Part shown: positions 1 to 11,845 of the stretch, one piece after another | Layout of the letters: every line of letters starts with the position of its first letter | Numbering within the stretch: the first letter of the stretch is position 1 | Source of the DNA: Bryum argenteum | Taxonomy: Eukaryota > Streptophyta > Bryopsida > Bryales > Bryaceae | Assembly: GCA_037043015.1 (NCBI GenBank) | Contig: CM073322.1 | Span: forward strand, 28,814,864 to 28,878,863 | Length of the DNA stretch: 64,000 bases | Reading direction: 5' to 3' | The notes under the pieces: model-generated | The model's input: the letters and a program-made list of their open reading frames with translations, nothing else | Databases searched by the model: none | Told to the model about the DNA's origin: nothing | Position numbers and translations under genes: made by a program

Positions 1-3000
1 CCAAGCTCCTCTCTCATTATCAAGAAGATCAAACTTAGATTTGCAATCCTCGAAGGAGATGAAATCAGCGTTGAGCCAAATGTCCTTGAAATAACTCATT
101 CCATTCTTTGTGATTTGAGATGCTCTTGCCTTAGAAAAGCCTGGGCCGATCCCGTTATTTTCAGGGCATAACCAGAGGTGGCAAGTCTTCAACTCATCAA
201 TGTTAGAAGGGCTAGTAAACTTGGTGAAAGGCAAAAGTTTTTTCCATGCCGAGGCTGCCCGATTCCAAACTGACGACCCTTTTCTAAGTTGATGACGCGG
301 GAGGGTGAAATGGTGAAGACTGGCCGCCATCTTCCCCCGAGGGGGTTGATAGGCTTCAAGTCCGAACCTAAGCGTGTGATGCGATTAGAGTTTCCAGGCT
401 CTAGCGCTTTGAGAATCCACTTAGTGAGTAAGGCGCACGTTGCATCTTCAAGGTTGATCATATTGAGGCCTCCTGTTTCCCTAGACTGGCAACAATTTAA
501 CTTGCTAACTCTAGCTCTCGCCCTTTCTGCTGAGCCACCATTCAGATAATTCATGATGTAGCTTTGAACTTTGTTAATACCTTTCTTGGTGCCACCCCAG
601 ACTGAAAGAAAAAATAGGGGGACTGAGGAGAGAACATGGTTAGCTATGACGCTGCGCCCTGTGGGGTTTAGCTTAATAGAACTCCAGAAGTTAAGATTCT
701 TAGATATTCGATTGGAGAGATGGTCATCAATACCCTTGGACTTGAGTGACATGCCAAACGGCGCCCCTAATAACTTGCTCACGTTATTGTTATCCGTCCA
801 TGAGATCCCAAGTTGATTAGTCCAAGGGGGCCGATCATTATTGGGGGCGAATTTCCAATACCCTGAGGATTTGGTCCAGTTAATCAAAAGTCCCGTGGCC
901 TCACAAAAGATATTGAGAAGCCCTATAAGATTTCTAACTGTATCTTCTTTGCCATATAGCGTAAAGGAAGTATCGTCTGCATATTGAGCCAAGGTCTGTT
1001 GGCGCTCAAACCCTGGGAGGAGGATCCCTTTAACATTTCCTCGCTTGGTCTCTTCTCGAACCATGGTGTTTAGAGCCTCGGTGACAATAATAAAGAGATA
1101 AGGTGCGAGGGGACACCCTTGTCTCACCCCTCTCTCTATTTTGAATGTTGGGGAGAGGGTGCCATTGACATTTACCGTGGACACTGCATCTTGAAACAAT
1201 ATTTTTGCCATTTTGATGAACTCAACAGGGATTCCAAAGGCTTCTAATATTTTGAACATGCATCTCCAATCAACCATATCATATGCTTTCGTGAAGTCGA
1301 GCTTAAGAAATAGAAGTGGTTGACACGATTGCTCGGCCCATGCCATGGTCTCATATGTAAGCAATAGATTGTCTAAAATGAACCTAAGAGGAAGAAAAGC
1401 TGATTGCTCCGGGCTAATGATATCCATGAGGACCGGTTGCAATCTAAGCTGAAGAGTCTTTGCATATATCTTGTAACTAATGTTAAGCAAAGAAATCGGG
1501 CGCCAGTTGGTCAAGGCAACTCTAATGCCGCCTTTATGTAAGAGGGCGATCATTCCCTTAGTGACGCCAGGTGGAAATTTTCCAATAGCAATGCTCTCTA
1601 AGATCATGCGGGTGAATTCCTCTCCCACTAGGTCCCAATATTCACGAAAGAATTCACAAGTGATCCCATCAGGTCCCGGAGATTTGCCTAACTTCATATC
1701 AAAAAGTGCCTTCCTTAGCTCCTCCGATTTAATGTCCTTCTTGAGGTCATCACACATGCTAGGAGTAAGGCGCTTGTCAAGGTAGTCTAAGAGTTTTTCT
1801 TCTGCCTCAATGTTACTACCTTGCGGTCTAGCTTTATATAACTTCTCATAGTATTGTTGACAAATGTTCTCTAGGTCTTGTTGAGCCATGTGTTTAGTGC
1901 CATGTTCATCCTCTAGTTCAGTAATTCTAGAAGCTGAGGATCTAGTCTTTTTAGAAGCAAAGAATTCTTTTGAGCATGAGTCTCCTACTTCCATCCATTT
2001 GAATTTGCTCCTAAGTTGTTGACCCTTAGTCTTCTTGTCTTCCAATTCTCTTAGCTTGTCTAATTGGGATGAGAAGTGATCTTGGGCTTCTCTCATATTA
2101 GTGTTAGCTTGAAGAGAAGTCATAGCGTTCACAATATTCTCCCTAGCTAAATCTTCCTCCATCCTTCTTTCTCTTGCCTTCTTCAAACAAAACTCTCTAT
2201 AAAATTTGATGACTCTTCGAATCTTCCCAAAGAAAGGTAAGTGCGAATTGTTTGCCCAAATGTTCTTGATGTTCTCCTTCACCGCTTCATCTTTAAGAAA
2301 ATATGAGTTCAAGATATATCTAGAAGGGTTGGTCTTGAAAGCGGTAAGGTGAATTTCTCTCCATACTGGAAGGTGGTCTGAGAAGGATGTGTCACCAAAT
2401 ATCCTATAAAAATTGTAGGATGGAGGCGGTTGACTTCCTTCAAAAACATAAGTGCGGTCAAGTCGCGCTAAAATTCTTTGTCCATCCAATCTTCTATTAT
2501 CCCAAGAGAATTTTATCTTGTTGCTTCTAGGGAAGTTGTCCTCTATTTGAAGGAGGGCCTTAAAGTCTTGGAAGAGAAGCTTCTCCTCTGTAGATCGGTT
2601 AGTGGCCCGGTTGTTGGATTTATCTCTTGCATGTTCTACAAAGTTCCAGTCTCCCGTAGTAATCCATCTACATCCTTGGGGGAGAGAGTTCATAAGTTCT
2701 TCCCATAAAAGGCATCTTTGACGAGAGTTATGAGGGCTGTAAATATTAAGAATGGCAATATCCCCTCCGGGTAGGCCTGAAAGTCTTAACCATTGGGCTT
2801 GTCCCTCACTAGAGAACCCATGACTATGCACTAAGTGAGCGATTTTGGGGGAAATCCACATGCCAATCCCCCCACACCCCGCCCCATCATCTCTTAAGTC
2901 ATTGTTATATGCTACTTGCGCTTCATATCCATAGAACTTGGCTCCTTGCCAAAAAAGGTTTGGAAGAAGGGAGAATTTCATTCCACGAATCTTGGTTTCT

Positions 3001-3116
3001 TGAGTACAAATGATATCGGTACTACCAAGATGTCTCCTATAATAGTCTTGGACTTTCTTCCACTTGTTATTGTCATTTAACCCTTGGAGGTTTTGGCTAA
3101 TAATTGATAACTTCAT
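1..3116 (-). pseudogene. LINE ORF2: endonuclease/reverse transcriptase, frameshifted
   Basis: The frame is open for 975 codons from the ATG at 3116 to a stop at 189. The N-terminal ~225 residues are an APE-type endonuclease, with QNLQGLN at residues 8-14, QETK, TGDWNF and SDHLP in order. The reverse transcriptase follows, from SPGPDG to the YADD catalytic box at 972-983 and a thumb-like region. Near 270-285 the frame is lost: the adjacent frame then stays open to base 1 and reads like the usual LINE C-terminal region, so the terminal stop at 189 is a frameshift product. The ATG overlaps the TGA ending ORF1 (ATGA at 3113-3116). In the family, ORF2 nicks the target and primes reverse transcription. 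Endonuclease and RT motifs look intact; the C-terminus is broken. Confidence 0.88.
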
Positions 3117-5938
3117 AAATCAATATTAGCTAAATTAGTGACTGAATGGACTTCAATGCCGTGAGGCTCAAGGGACTCACTAGGTGGCAAGGGAGGATCC
3201 CTAAGCCTTTCTTCCACTGCTGGGACATGTGTCTCATTAGATTTGGTGATGTGGGGTGTTGGAAGCTGCAACTCTTCAAGTCCATACTTTTGCAACCATG
3301 CTTTGAACATAGGAAGCATTTGGCTTGCTTCTACTGGCTCCTAGAAGGGGCGGTTGCATTCTGAAGCTTGCTCTTGGGCGCGAATACTTGATTCACAAGT
3401 ACGGCCTGTCAACTTGGAGTATTCCAACGCGTTAAGATCAGGGAGGGAGCAACCAAAAAGCGGGTTGTCTAAGCTCTGAACCGACAGGCCAAGTAGGGAC
3501 TGCCTTATCAGAGGGTCGCGTGAAGAATGTTGGGCGCCGCGTGAAGAAGGCTGGGCGCTGCTCAGTGGTGAGACCCTGTCACGGGAAGTCGTTGCCTCTT
3601 GCAGCTTGGCTCCCAGTCCTTTCGGGGTTAAACCCCCGCTCCATGTCGATGTCTCCTGCGAGTCCGCCTCGCAAGACGGGTTCTTCTCTTCGCTATCCCC
3701 ATAATCTGAGCTTGCGCCCTCCATTTCCGTGTCGAGAGAGTCACCGCTTCCTAGGGGGACACTCGGCTTTGAGCGGTGTGTGTCTCCTTTTGAGCGTGAG
3801 GAGGTCGACTGATGGCGCGGCACTCCTCTGCTTTTCCTCCAAGCGTCTGAAGCTATCACTCGTTTTTTTTTCTCTTTCGAGATCTTTAGAGGTTTCTCTT
3901 TCCTCACCTTTTCAGGAAGCCCCGAGCGCTTTAGGGCGAGCTTACTTCCAATTGCTTTCGCTTCCTCAGTAGATATCCGCAGGAACTCTATAAGCTCTTC
4001 ATTGCTCGCGTAGTCCCTTAAAAGCTTGGGCGCCTTGGTCTCCTTCGATTTTGTACTGTTGCGCTTGCGCCCTTCCTCTCCCTCGACCACTAGCGGAGGA
4101 AGGGAAATAGGCGGACGGAGCCCAAGTTCCGCAGCTGTGCGAGCGACATCAAACCTTGTTGATGTCGACGCTTCGATCACGTCCGCCTCGGCAAGTGCTG
4201 CGGGGGCCGCCGCTGTTTCTGCCTCGCTCATTGTCTCCACTCTCGCCCTTTCACTTGGGGTATTCTTGTGCGCCGCCTTTACTTCGATCCACCTCATCAG
4301 CGGCGATCTGGCGTGACGCTTGGGCGGGGCTCTCGAGTTCTTCTGCGGCACCTGCTCCACCGCTTCACTCGAGACTTCTGCTGGAAGAGCGAAGCTTTTG
4401 CCTGCGGCTAGAGCCGCTACCTGGACCAACGGTATTTTGCCTCTTCTATTGAGGCTTTGGTTAGGGCTATGTCCTTCTTCATTTGATGATGGTGCAGAGA
4501 TAAAGTCGTCTTCTCTTGCCTTTCGCTTGTTCCACACCTTTCTGGCTCCATAAAACTCATTTACGTCGGAGAAGTCTGCTACTTTGGGGGAGGCGTTTGT
4601 CTCATCCAACAAATTTTTGCTAATCCATTCTTCACAGGTTAGGCTCTTGGGAGGTATCGGGATTACCTGTAGCACCCCGTCAACATCTACAAGCCTTGCT
4701 GAAGGGCAGTCTCGGCTACTGGGAAGTGGTCCACCGTCACCAACAGACGAAGCATTTCTTCCTCTTGGGTTGCTGCAGGTTGGGGCGCGCGAAGAGCTGC
4801 GATGTCTTTGCTGCACTTTCTCCAATGGCTGCGCGGGAGTTGTTGTAGTCTTCATATCGACCGGATCAGATGAAGAGATTGCTTTCTGCTGTTGGTGGGG
4901 CTCCATAGCTTTCTCCTTTGTAGTCGGATTTGCTGCGGAGTTCTCCTTCGCTTGTTGCAGGTGATTGTTGGTTTTGTCCTCCTTTTGGTTAGCAGCTCCA
5001 GCGTTTTGCTCCTTCTCCCCTTCCTGGTCAGTCTTCTTGCTGTCGCTGTTTCTTTTCTGTTTGTTTTTTTCCAACTTTCCACATTCTTTGATTAAGTGGG
5101 ATGTGGCCATGCAGTGATGGCATCGAACCGGCAAATTGTTGTAATCAACTTCAATAGTGGAGCAGGTCATGGAGATCGGATTGATTACCTCTACTTGTGT
5201 TACAAACGGTTCTCCTGCTGTTATGCAGACACAAAACTTTTGGTCCCATCCTTCATTTTGACTTTGTTGCCTTCCTGCAAGCTTGCCTACCCCGGCTGCA
5301 ATTTCTTTAGCACTACTTAACAATTCATCTGGGATGTTCTTGAGGGTAATCCAGACTGGGATTGACATATTTGTCGGTTGGCTTGGGTTGAAGCTTGGTG
5401 TCCAAGGCTGAATGAATCAGATCCCCCACTTTGACTCATGGGGGTTGAGCATCAGCAGACTCTTGGCAGAGGCTTCATCTCTAGAAATGATTTGGAAGAA
5501 ACCCTGACCTAAAACCCTGCCAATTCTACTCTCGCATTTGAATTCCCTAGACACATGTGCTAACCATGCTTTGAGGACTTCTAGTTTCTTCGTCGCTCCC
5601 AAGAAGTATGCAATTACAACTCTCCTTGAGAAATACTCCATCTCTTTTTTGATTTTCTCTGCATCAAGAGTGACTTTTGCAGGATCTTTGCTAAGAAGGA
5701 ATCCAGCACTACTTCTGTACAGATTAGGAGGCAAGGTTTCACCTGGCGTTGGCCTTGTAGGGTTGAATCGTGCGTGTTTCCCCTGATGATCAGTGGCAGC
5801 CACTAACTCTGGCAGCGTGCTGTCCTTGCGCTTGAGTTCATTGACTTTCTACTGCTCCTCTTCTGGTGACAGCTTCAGCGGAGCGTGCGCCATCTCCTTT
5901 CTTACTGCGTCTCGGTAGGAGCTCACGACCGGGTCCAT
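3113..5938 (-). pseudogene. LINE ORF1: DUF4283/CCHC-knuckle protein with three in-frame stops
   Basis: One frame runs 942 codons from the ATG at 5936-5938 to the TGA at 3113-3115, interrupted by three stops: TAG at 5849-5851, TGA at 5417-5419 and TAG at 3341-3343. There is no frameshift; all pieces are in phase. After the first stop comes a DUF4283-like region, then a CX2CX4HX4C zinc knuckle at 5081-5122, then a long polar Ser/Lys/Glu-rich tail. This is the typical order of plant LINE ORF1 proteins, which bind the element RNA. I chose the upstream ATG because the frame extends above the GTG at 5803. Each stop can be explained by one C-to-T change (CAG, CGA, CAG). The knuckle is certain; the exact ATG is not. 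Confidence 0.8.
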
Positions 5939-6430
5939 GGCTAACTGGCGATGCGAAATGACTGGATGTCCCTCAGGATCGAGGCGAGACTGATGCTCTT
6001 CCTCCAGCTTCAGATCTGGATCTGAGAGTGATGCCCTTGTTCAGATCTGCTGCGCCGGGGATGCGCTTGATGAGCAATCTGGATGCTTCCTCCTGGCAAG
6101 GTTAACGGCGAAAACTACCACCCTTCAGCTCTGGCAGGGCACGCAATGTGGAAGAGGCTAGATCTACAGAGACTAAGTGAAACCCCAGATCCAGATCTGG
6201 GGCTTAGCTACCAGGGGTCAAGAGTTAGGTTAGCAGTGTTTGAGATGAGATAGGTGATCTTACTGATAGCTCAAAGGTACAAGTGGGCTTTTGACTCTAT
6301 GGGTTTGAATGCTAAGAGTATCTAGGCGATCAAACAACTAAATGAGAACGAGATACCGATCTGTGCAATTGCAGATCAACCGCTCTAGAGCTCAGATCTA
6401 GCCTCGGGCTTGAACAATAAAGAGTCACAA

Positions 6431-7150
6431 AATGGATCCACGGGGTGCAGGAGTTTTCTTGGCAGCTCGAGGCTTAATGAAAACATTCAGGAATGCGCAT
6501 GTATCCCTTCAGACTGCAATCGTTGATCAAAGGTTAAACACTAAGAGGACGATCTGTGAAAAAACATCACAAGACTCCGAAGTTGGGCCGCTGCTGATCC
6601 GTGCGGCTCCGGAGCGCCATCGTCCGCTTGCACTCGTCAACCGCTTACAGTCCTAAAGTTATTTTTTGTTTGGAATTTGGGGTCTTCACCCTTTTGCCTC
6701 TCCATGGAATTTCCCCTAAGGGAATTGTTTTTTTTGGAATTTGGGGTCTTCGTAAAATGGGACCTCTCCATGGGCTTATATGTAAAAAAATGACCGGGTA
6801 CCCTTTTATTAGCCCACCCCAAATATGGAAATTATAGGAGAGCATTTAGTGTCCTGCGCCCTAAAGCTCCCCCCCCCCCCTCCTCCTGTCAAGTGTCAAC
6901 AGGATAAAAGGACCTAGCCAAGGTGTAGAGTAGAGTAGCCTGCCTTTTCCTGTCCCAATTTGGCTACAATAAAGGTGCTCTGCAGCACATCATGGAATCA
7001 ATCTTCACTTTTGTACCTTAATCTCAAATTTTCCTTTCCTTTCCAAGAAAAGTGGATAGGCTCAAAGTTAAAATATCTCAAGTGATGAGAATGCACCCAA
7101 GTCAAAGATTGGAGAGGTTGGGGTAATTTCCATGCAAGATTTCTACAAAA
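6431..7150. other. Intergenic, no gene seen
   Basis: No coding region can be supported. The motif TTGGAATTTGGGGTCTTC occurs twice (6670-6687 and 6734-6751), so there is a short direct duplication 64 bases apart, and a C tract lies near 6870-6882. Confidence 0.5.
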
Positions 7151-7153
7151 TAA

Positions 7154-7453
7154 AGGCTCACTTTATACAAGTTGGGGCCGGCCGGAGAGCGGGCTGGATT
7201 GAACGGCTAGGGTTTGGGCCCAAGGTGGGAAGTTCGGGACCGGGTAAACCTTGTCCCAATTGCATCACTTGGCCCAAACATGTTGGCGCCAAAACAATGC
7301 CACGTAGGATGCCACGTAGGATAAGTTGAAGTTTCGGTCGGGCCCTAGTATAAAGTCCTTGGGCCCGATTTGAAAGAATCAAGCCATCCTATTGGATGAA
7401 ATTTGAAGAATTCGGGCCGGCCCTCAATCCGGCCCCAAGTATAAAGTGGCCCT
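7154..7453. mobile_element. Tourist-like MITE, GGCCACTTTATAC ends
   Basis: About 300 bp with inverted ends: GGCTCACTTTATACAAG on the left and, reading the right end on the other strand, GGGCCACTTTATACTTGG, both followed by GGGGCCGG. TAA precedes the left end and TGA follows the right, a one-base mismatch to a 3-bp TWA duplication. A related, decayed copy with a T tract lies in the other orientation near 43,560-43,800. No coding capacity. Confidence 0.55.
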
Positions 7454-7479
7454 TGATAAAACCCATGGTGTGAAAATTT

Positions 7480-7790
7480 GGGAAACTTCCTCCGGTTCCC
7501 ATGTCCAGCCGATTTTTTTCATGAAACTATTGCAGGAATTATTATACAAATACTGAGAATAGAAAAGGTTCTTTGGTGCATTTCATCGGTTTATAGCGGG
7601 TGGTTTCAAGAATCAACCGACTAGTGGACTATTAATAATGAAGTAGTCCTTGGTTCTTTGCGCATCATTGCACTCATGTGTAGACGTCCTTAAATTTCCT
7701 CATGAAAATGGTTTAGTATAGTAAGAGCCCAAGTAGCCGTTGGTTCTTTGCGCATCATTGGTAGAGGTCCTTAAATTTTTTCACAATATA
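7480..7790. repeat. Dispersed repeat rich in CGGTT motifs
   Basis: Shares phrases such as TTCATCGGTTT, GGTGGTTTCA and AACCGRCTAGTG with 11,260-11,510. Short CCGGC/CGGTT units in both orientations resemble subterminal regions of CACTA elements, but no CACTA terminus can be seen, so the class is open. Confidence 0.35.
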
Positions 7791-8752
7791 GGTAATAGTA
7801 TAAAGTCCAAGAGACGCCACTCTTAAGATCTAATTGAAAATCAAGTCAAAGAGAGTGCTCAAAAGTGAAGCAATACCAATAATAGAGCACTATACTTTCT
7901 TGACGGATCACCGTATTTCAGTGCTACGAGCATTTTTCGGAGTCCATGGAGGTGGATGGGTAATGAGCCCCCCTACTTTTTTTTTTGGTATAGGCATTAA
8001 ATGCCAAGGAGAAGGATTCCAAGGGTAATTTGGGGGTTGTTGACCTCAAATCTGAATTCAAAATTATAAAGAAAACGGCCGTCGGGGGGTCCGAATGGAG
8101 AATGCCACAAATTCTAAAGAAAAAAAATCTTATTGGCTGATGGGGGCTCCGAGAAACGCTGGTAGCACTGAAATACAGGGGGGGGGGCTTCTTGACCCCC
8201 TAGAGGTACATAGTCAACTTCTTCGCTCAACAATAGCATGTTTGCACTCACAGCAAACATTACAGGGTGCAGCATTTTAAAAACACCTCAGAAAATGATG
8301 TAAGAGTCCAAAAATGATGATTCCACTTCTACCTTTCCCCTCTCCATGGCATGGAAATTTTTACTTCCATCATCATTATTATTACTACTATTATTATTAT
8401 CTTCGTTACAAATTGGGAGAGAGCACTCTCCCTGAATGAGCCCGCCCCAAAGTGAAGGAAGGAAGCGAGGGAGGGAGGGAGGGGGGTATGGGTGCACAGA
8501 CAAGATGCAGCAATGCGGTGCAATGAGGATCAGTTGCGGCAACCACATTGGCTACTCAATCCCTTCTATCCGAATCCAGTCACTTTTTTTCATGTCGTGG
8601 TACGGACCTGCACCTGCACTCGCACTGACCTGACTCTCCAAACAGCAACTTTTCATCTCACGACTTGGAGTGTGTGTTCGTCGTCATATGCTCTTTTTAC
8701 TGTAATTGGAGATAACCCATCAATTCACTCTCATGTTCATCAAATGATAAAT
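7791..8752. other. Intergenic, low-complexity tracts
   Basis: No gene seen. Contains a G tract at about 8178-8187, an ATT/ATC-rich stretch at 8370-8402 and a GGGA-rich purine stretch at 8455-8490. Confidence 0.5.
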
Positions 8753-8756
8753 GTAA

Positions 8757-9119
8757 CCCTTAAACGCCCAAGCAAGCCCGAGGGGCATGATTCCAACAGA
8801 ATCTTCCCTGTAGCTCTCACTCTACTCAACATTTCACTTATATTTTGATGTCAAACTGGTCACCTTCTTCTTATGCATTCGGAAAGTGAAATTTTAGAAT
8901 TCAAATCACAATTTGTATGAATGATTTCGTGCTTTGAAAGGATTGTGGTAGGTAGGTTGGGGTTGTACATAGCCTTGTAGGAGGTTGCAAGCTCATCATT
9001 GATTGGACTATTTATGATGCCCAAGTTCAAAAAGTGCACTATTCATGATGCCCAAGTCCAAATCATGCTGTGATTCAATTTTGGGCTGCCCGTTTCAGAC
9101 CTCATGGGCGTTTGAGGGT
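8757..9119. mobile_element. TTAA-flanked element, family D copy 1
   Basis: A 363-bp element starting CCCTTAAACGCCCA after GTAA (8753-8756, a decayed TTAA) and ending TGGGCGTTTGAGGG before TTAA (9120-9123). The interior matches 35,291-35,756 and 38,302-38,663 in the reverse orientation, including phrases on pairs of GATGCCCAAGT. No open frame of note. Confidence 0.75.
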
Positions 9120-9165
9120 TAAAAGCTAAAACATAACCACGCATCAAAGTCGATGATCAGCTTAG

Positions 9166-9624
9166 AGCATCCCCAATGGTTCCGCGCCATTGGGATGCGC
9201 TAACAGATAATGGCGAGGGACGTACCCGAGCGTGCGACAAAATAGAGGGTTTTGGCTCCAATGGAAGCTTGCTACAGAGCCCTCAAAACGGCCTTGGTGT
9301 GGTGACGTGGCAGGGCCGGGCCGTTCAGCATGCCTTCGTGGCTGAGGAGGGTGTGGCTGGGGAGGGTAGGACCTTGCATTTGTGATCGCGTTCGTCGTGC
9401 TTTCGTTCTCATTAGAGTCCCTTCTTGCCTCAAGAGTTGCCATCCTGGCGTTGAGTGCGGAAAATGTCTCCCTGCAACTAGAGAAAACTTGGCGTGAGCG
9501 GGGCTGCAATAGAGTGCCGCGGAAAGGTGGAGGGAGGGGTGGCGCGGCCATTGGGGTACTATTTCAGTGCAGGCCCGCCAATTACCGTTAGCGAGGGCCA
9601 TTTGCGCGGCTAATAGGGATGCTC
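9166..9624. mobile_element. GAGCATC-type MITE 1 (TTA duplication)
   Basis: Ends GAGCATCCCCAATGG and, inverted, GGGATGCTC, flanked by TTA at 9163-9165 and 9625-9627. GC-rich interior; the apparent long frames here are a by-product of GC content. The 3-bp TTA duplication fits PIF/Harbinger-type elements, but no transposase is present. Confidence 0.7.
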
Positions 9625-9627
9625 TTA

Positions 9628-10014
9628 GAGCATGCCCAACGCGTACTGTGGGCCGGAGAGCAGAGCCACATTTAGTGGGTGGGGAGCCCCAGCCCACAGA
9701 CCATCCCTGTAACCCGGTCAAGTGGGTTGAGGTCTCCTAAATTCTAAAGCACCAAAACTCTAAGTTATCCCGTGCCTTCGTTCACATTTTGGCGTCCATG
9801 TTAACCAATGAACGAGTGACACATGGTAGAGATTTCTTTGGCAAGATATGATTTCTATTTTAATCTGCTTGTCATCAAATGTGATTGGTAAAAGACCTAT
9901 TCATGTGACATGTGTACTGACTTGGGGTGAGGCTGCTAGGCCCGGCGGAGCAGTGCATCCAGGGTTTTCCGGCAGCCGAGCGGCCCAGCCTGACGCTCAG
10001 GACTGGGCATGCTT
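9628..10014. mobile_element. GAGCATG-type MITE 2, abutting MITE 1
   Basis: Starts GAGCATGCCCAACG directly after the TTA that closes the previous element and ends GGGCATGCTT before TTA (10015-10017). Its interior is clearly homologous to the next element in the same orientation, sharing for example TAACCCGGTCAAG and GGTTGAGGTCTCCTAAAT. Confidence 0.7.
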
Positions 10015-10017
10015 TTA

Positions 10018-10387
10018 GAACATACCCACCTTACACTGTGCCCGGCTGCAGAGCGCAACCTAGTTTGGCGTGTGAGGGACCCCAATCCACACACTATTCC
10101 TATAACCCGGTCAAGAGGGTTGAGGTCTCCTAAATATTAGCACACCATAAGTCAAAGTTATCACTCACATTTTAGTGTCCCCATGAACCAATATGAGAGT
10201 GACACGTGGTAGAAAGTTTATTGGCAGAAACTATAATTTCTATTATTATCACTTGTCAGAAAGTGGGATTGGTGAGTGGCCTTACCTTTCCGGCATGGGG
10301 TGGGGTATCGAAGGCCGCTAGAGCGGCGTCTGGGAGCTTTTCGCGCAGCCCAACGGCCTCGCCTCGAGCGCGGGACTCGGCATGCTC
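10018..10387. mobile_element. GAGCATG-type MITE 3, abutting MITE 2
   Basis: Starts GAACATACCCACC and ends GGCATGCTC before TTA (10388-10390). Head-to-tail relative of the preceding element. The TTA on its right is also the first three bases of the TTAA opening the next element. Confidence 0.7.
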
Positions 10388-10391
10388 TTAA

Positions 10392-10604
10392 CCCCTAAAG
10401 ATCCAAGAAAGCCAAAATGGTTTCGTGATGTTCCCACATGAGCAGGTTTCAGCTGATATATAATCCCATAGATGAAGAAGAATCAACAGTTCGAATCCGA
10501 TATGTATGTAGAAAGTCAAGTTAGCTTTGAGATGATTCTACAGTTGGGTCTAGTTAAGAACTCTTAGACTAAGGTATTGTTGGGCGAAGGTCATTTTTTT
10601 TGCT
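10392..10604. mobile_element. TTAA-flanked element, decayed family C copy
   Basis: Starts CCCCTAAAGATCCAAG after TTAA (10388-10391) and is followed by TTAA (10605-10608). The interior resembles the next element (AGTTCGAATCCGATATG, GAAAGTCAAGT), but the right inverted end is not recognisable. Confidence 0.5.
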
Positions 10605-10608
10605 TTAA

Positions 10609-10867
10609 CCCCTAACTCTCCTTGAAACCCGAATCGGGTTTAGAGGTTCCTGCAGGAGAAAATCTCAATCAACTTTGACCATTATAATCTCACAAATGAG
10701 GAAGATTGAACGGTTCAAATTTGGTATGTGAGAAGAATGTCAAGTGTACTTTGAGATCTTACGGTTGAATCTTTTAAATAATGCTTGGATTGAGATTTTT
10801 TGAGCTCAATCGAAAGGAAAGTCAAATTTTGTGACTTAGACCGTTCTGCAACAAGGAGAGTTAGGGG
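10609..10867. mobile_element. TTAA-flanked element, family C copy 1, intact ends
   Basis: A 259-bp element with a perfect terminal inverted repeat: including the target it reads TTAACCCCTAACTCTCCTTG at the left, and the right end is its exact reverse complement. TTAA flanks at 10605-10608 and 10868-10871. The core has AACGGTTCAA and GATCTTACGGTTGAATC, found again at 56,250-56,496 and, decayed, at 15,375-15,600 and 60,740-60,947. Confidence 0.85.
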
Positions 10868-10871
10868 TTAA

Positions 10872-11842
10872 TGATTTAGAAACTTTTGCATTGAGTTCAA
10901 ATATCCAAATGTACCTCACGGAATGTACATTTAGTGAGTGGGCTAAACAATAATCAAATCATTAGAGTGACTACTTCTTGATGGAAAAAGGAATCCATCA
11001 TTCAAGTGGATCGTACACTAGTAAGTTATAGCTATGCTATATTAAAACAGTTGACTTAGAGAGGGAAGGTGCTTAGAAGGAGAACCTCAATTCTTTTAAG
11101 GAAATCAACAAAGATAAAAGTACTGGGGCATCATCAACATTGTGGGAACAATAATGTACGTTTGGAGTTAATTGAGGTGGTCTAAGGTCCCTTAATTATA
11201 CCTTTTCAATAATAAAGATCAATTGTAAGAGTAGTACGATGGATGTGTACCTTTGTTGAACGAGTGGCGAGCAGGGTTCGGGAAGTTTTTTTTGACTTTT
11301 ACTGGCTAATAACCGGCACTTCCCACACCCAATCGGTTTTTCACAAATTTCTTCCGGCAATTACCTTATTTTATAATGAGAATAGAAATTTATATGTAAT
11401 TTTCATCGGTTTTCAGCCGGTGGTTTCATGAATGAACCGGCTAGTGTGCAAAATCCATCGGCTGATAATGAACTAGCCGTCGGTTTTTCCCGATCATTGG
11501 TGGCGAGGCGGTATGACTTATCCGTTATCATGAGTTGTTGAATTATATGCCTGGACTGTTGAAATTCATGTGGATCTGAAACACTCTTCTGAATCCCCAG
11601 CTTTTTTAGGGTCCAACTATATATGTGGACGGTACTCTTAACCCCTTTTCCATTGTATTGTCCAGATGCATTGGTAATGCATAATTGCCCTGCCTTAGTC
11701 TTTGCCTTTGCTTGCCCCATGTCTGGTATTATATAATACCAGTTTTTATTGCAATGAAATTTGCTTGCCTAGATCATTCATTATGTTTGCAATTATTATG
11801 TAGATTGGGGACTTTATATTTTATGTCAATCTCTTCTTTTTT
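10872..11842. other. Intergenic with a CGGTT-rich repeat at 11,260-11,510
   Basis: No gene seen. 11,260-11,510 is the second, better preserved copy of the repeat at 7,480-7,790, with CGGTTTTCAGCCGGTGG and AACCGGCTAGTG. A 105-codon minus frame at 11,403-11,720 partly overlaps the repeat and matches nothing I know. Confidence 0.45.
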
Positions 11843-11845
11843 TTA

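Larger units (their letters stand above)
1..6430 (-). mobile_element. L1-type LINE retrotransposon, 3-prime end beyond the window
   Basis: Non-LTR retrotransposon with two reading frames on the minus strand: ORF1 (nucleic-acid-binding, DUF4283-like domain plus CCHC knuckle) followed by ORF2 (APE-type endonuclease and reverse transcriptase). No LTRs, integrase or protease are visible. ORF2 runs off the window at position 1, so the 3-prime UTR, tail and target duplication cannot be seen. The 5-prime boundary is uncertain: 5,939-6,430 has no coding potential and is probably the 5-prime UTR. Both frames are broken, so this copy is not autonomous. Its transcription runs away from the gene island. 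Confidence 0.9.

Noticed and set aside
9162-9721. 129- and 149-codon minus frames
   Set aside because: They lie within GC-rich MITEs with inverted ends and TTA duplications; no family features.
10492-10506. tRNA T-arm-like GTTCGAATCC
   Set aside because: No acceptor or anticodon stem around it; it belongs to a family C repeat.
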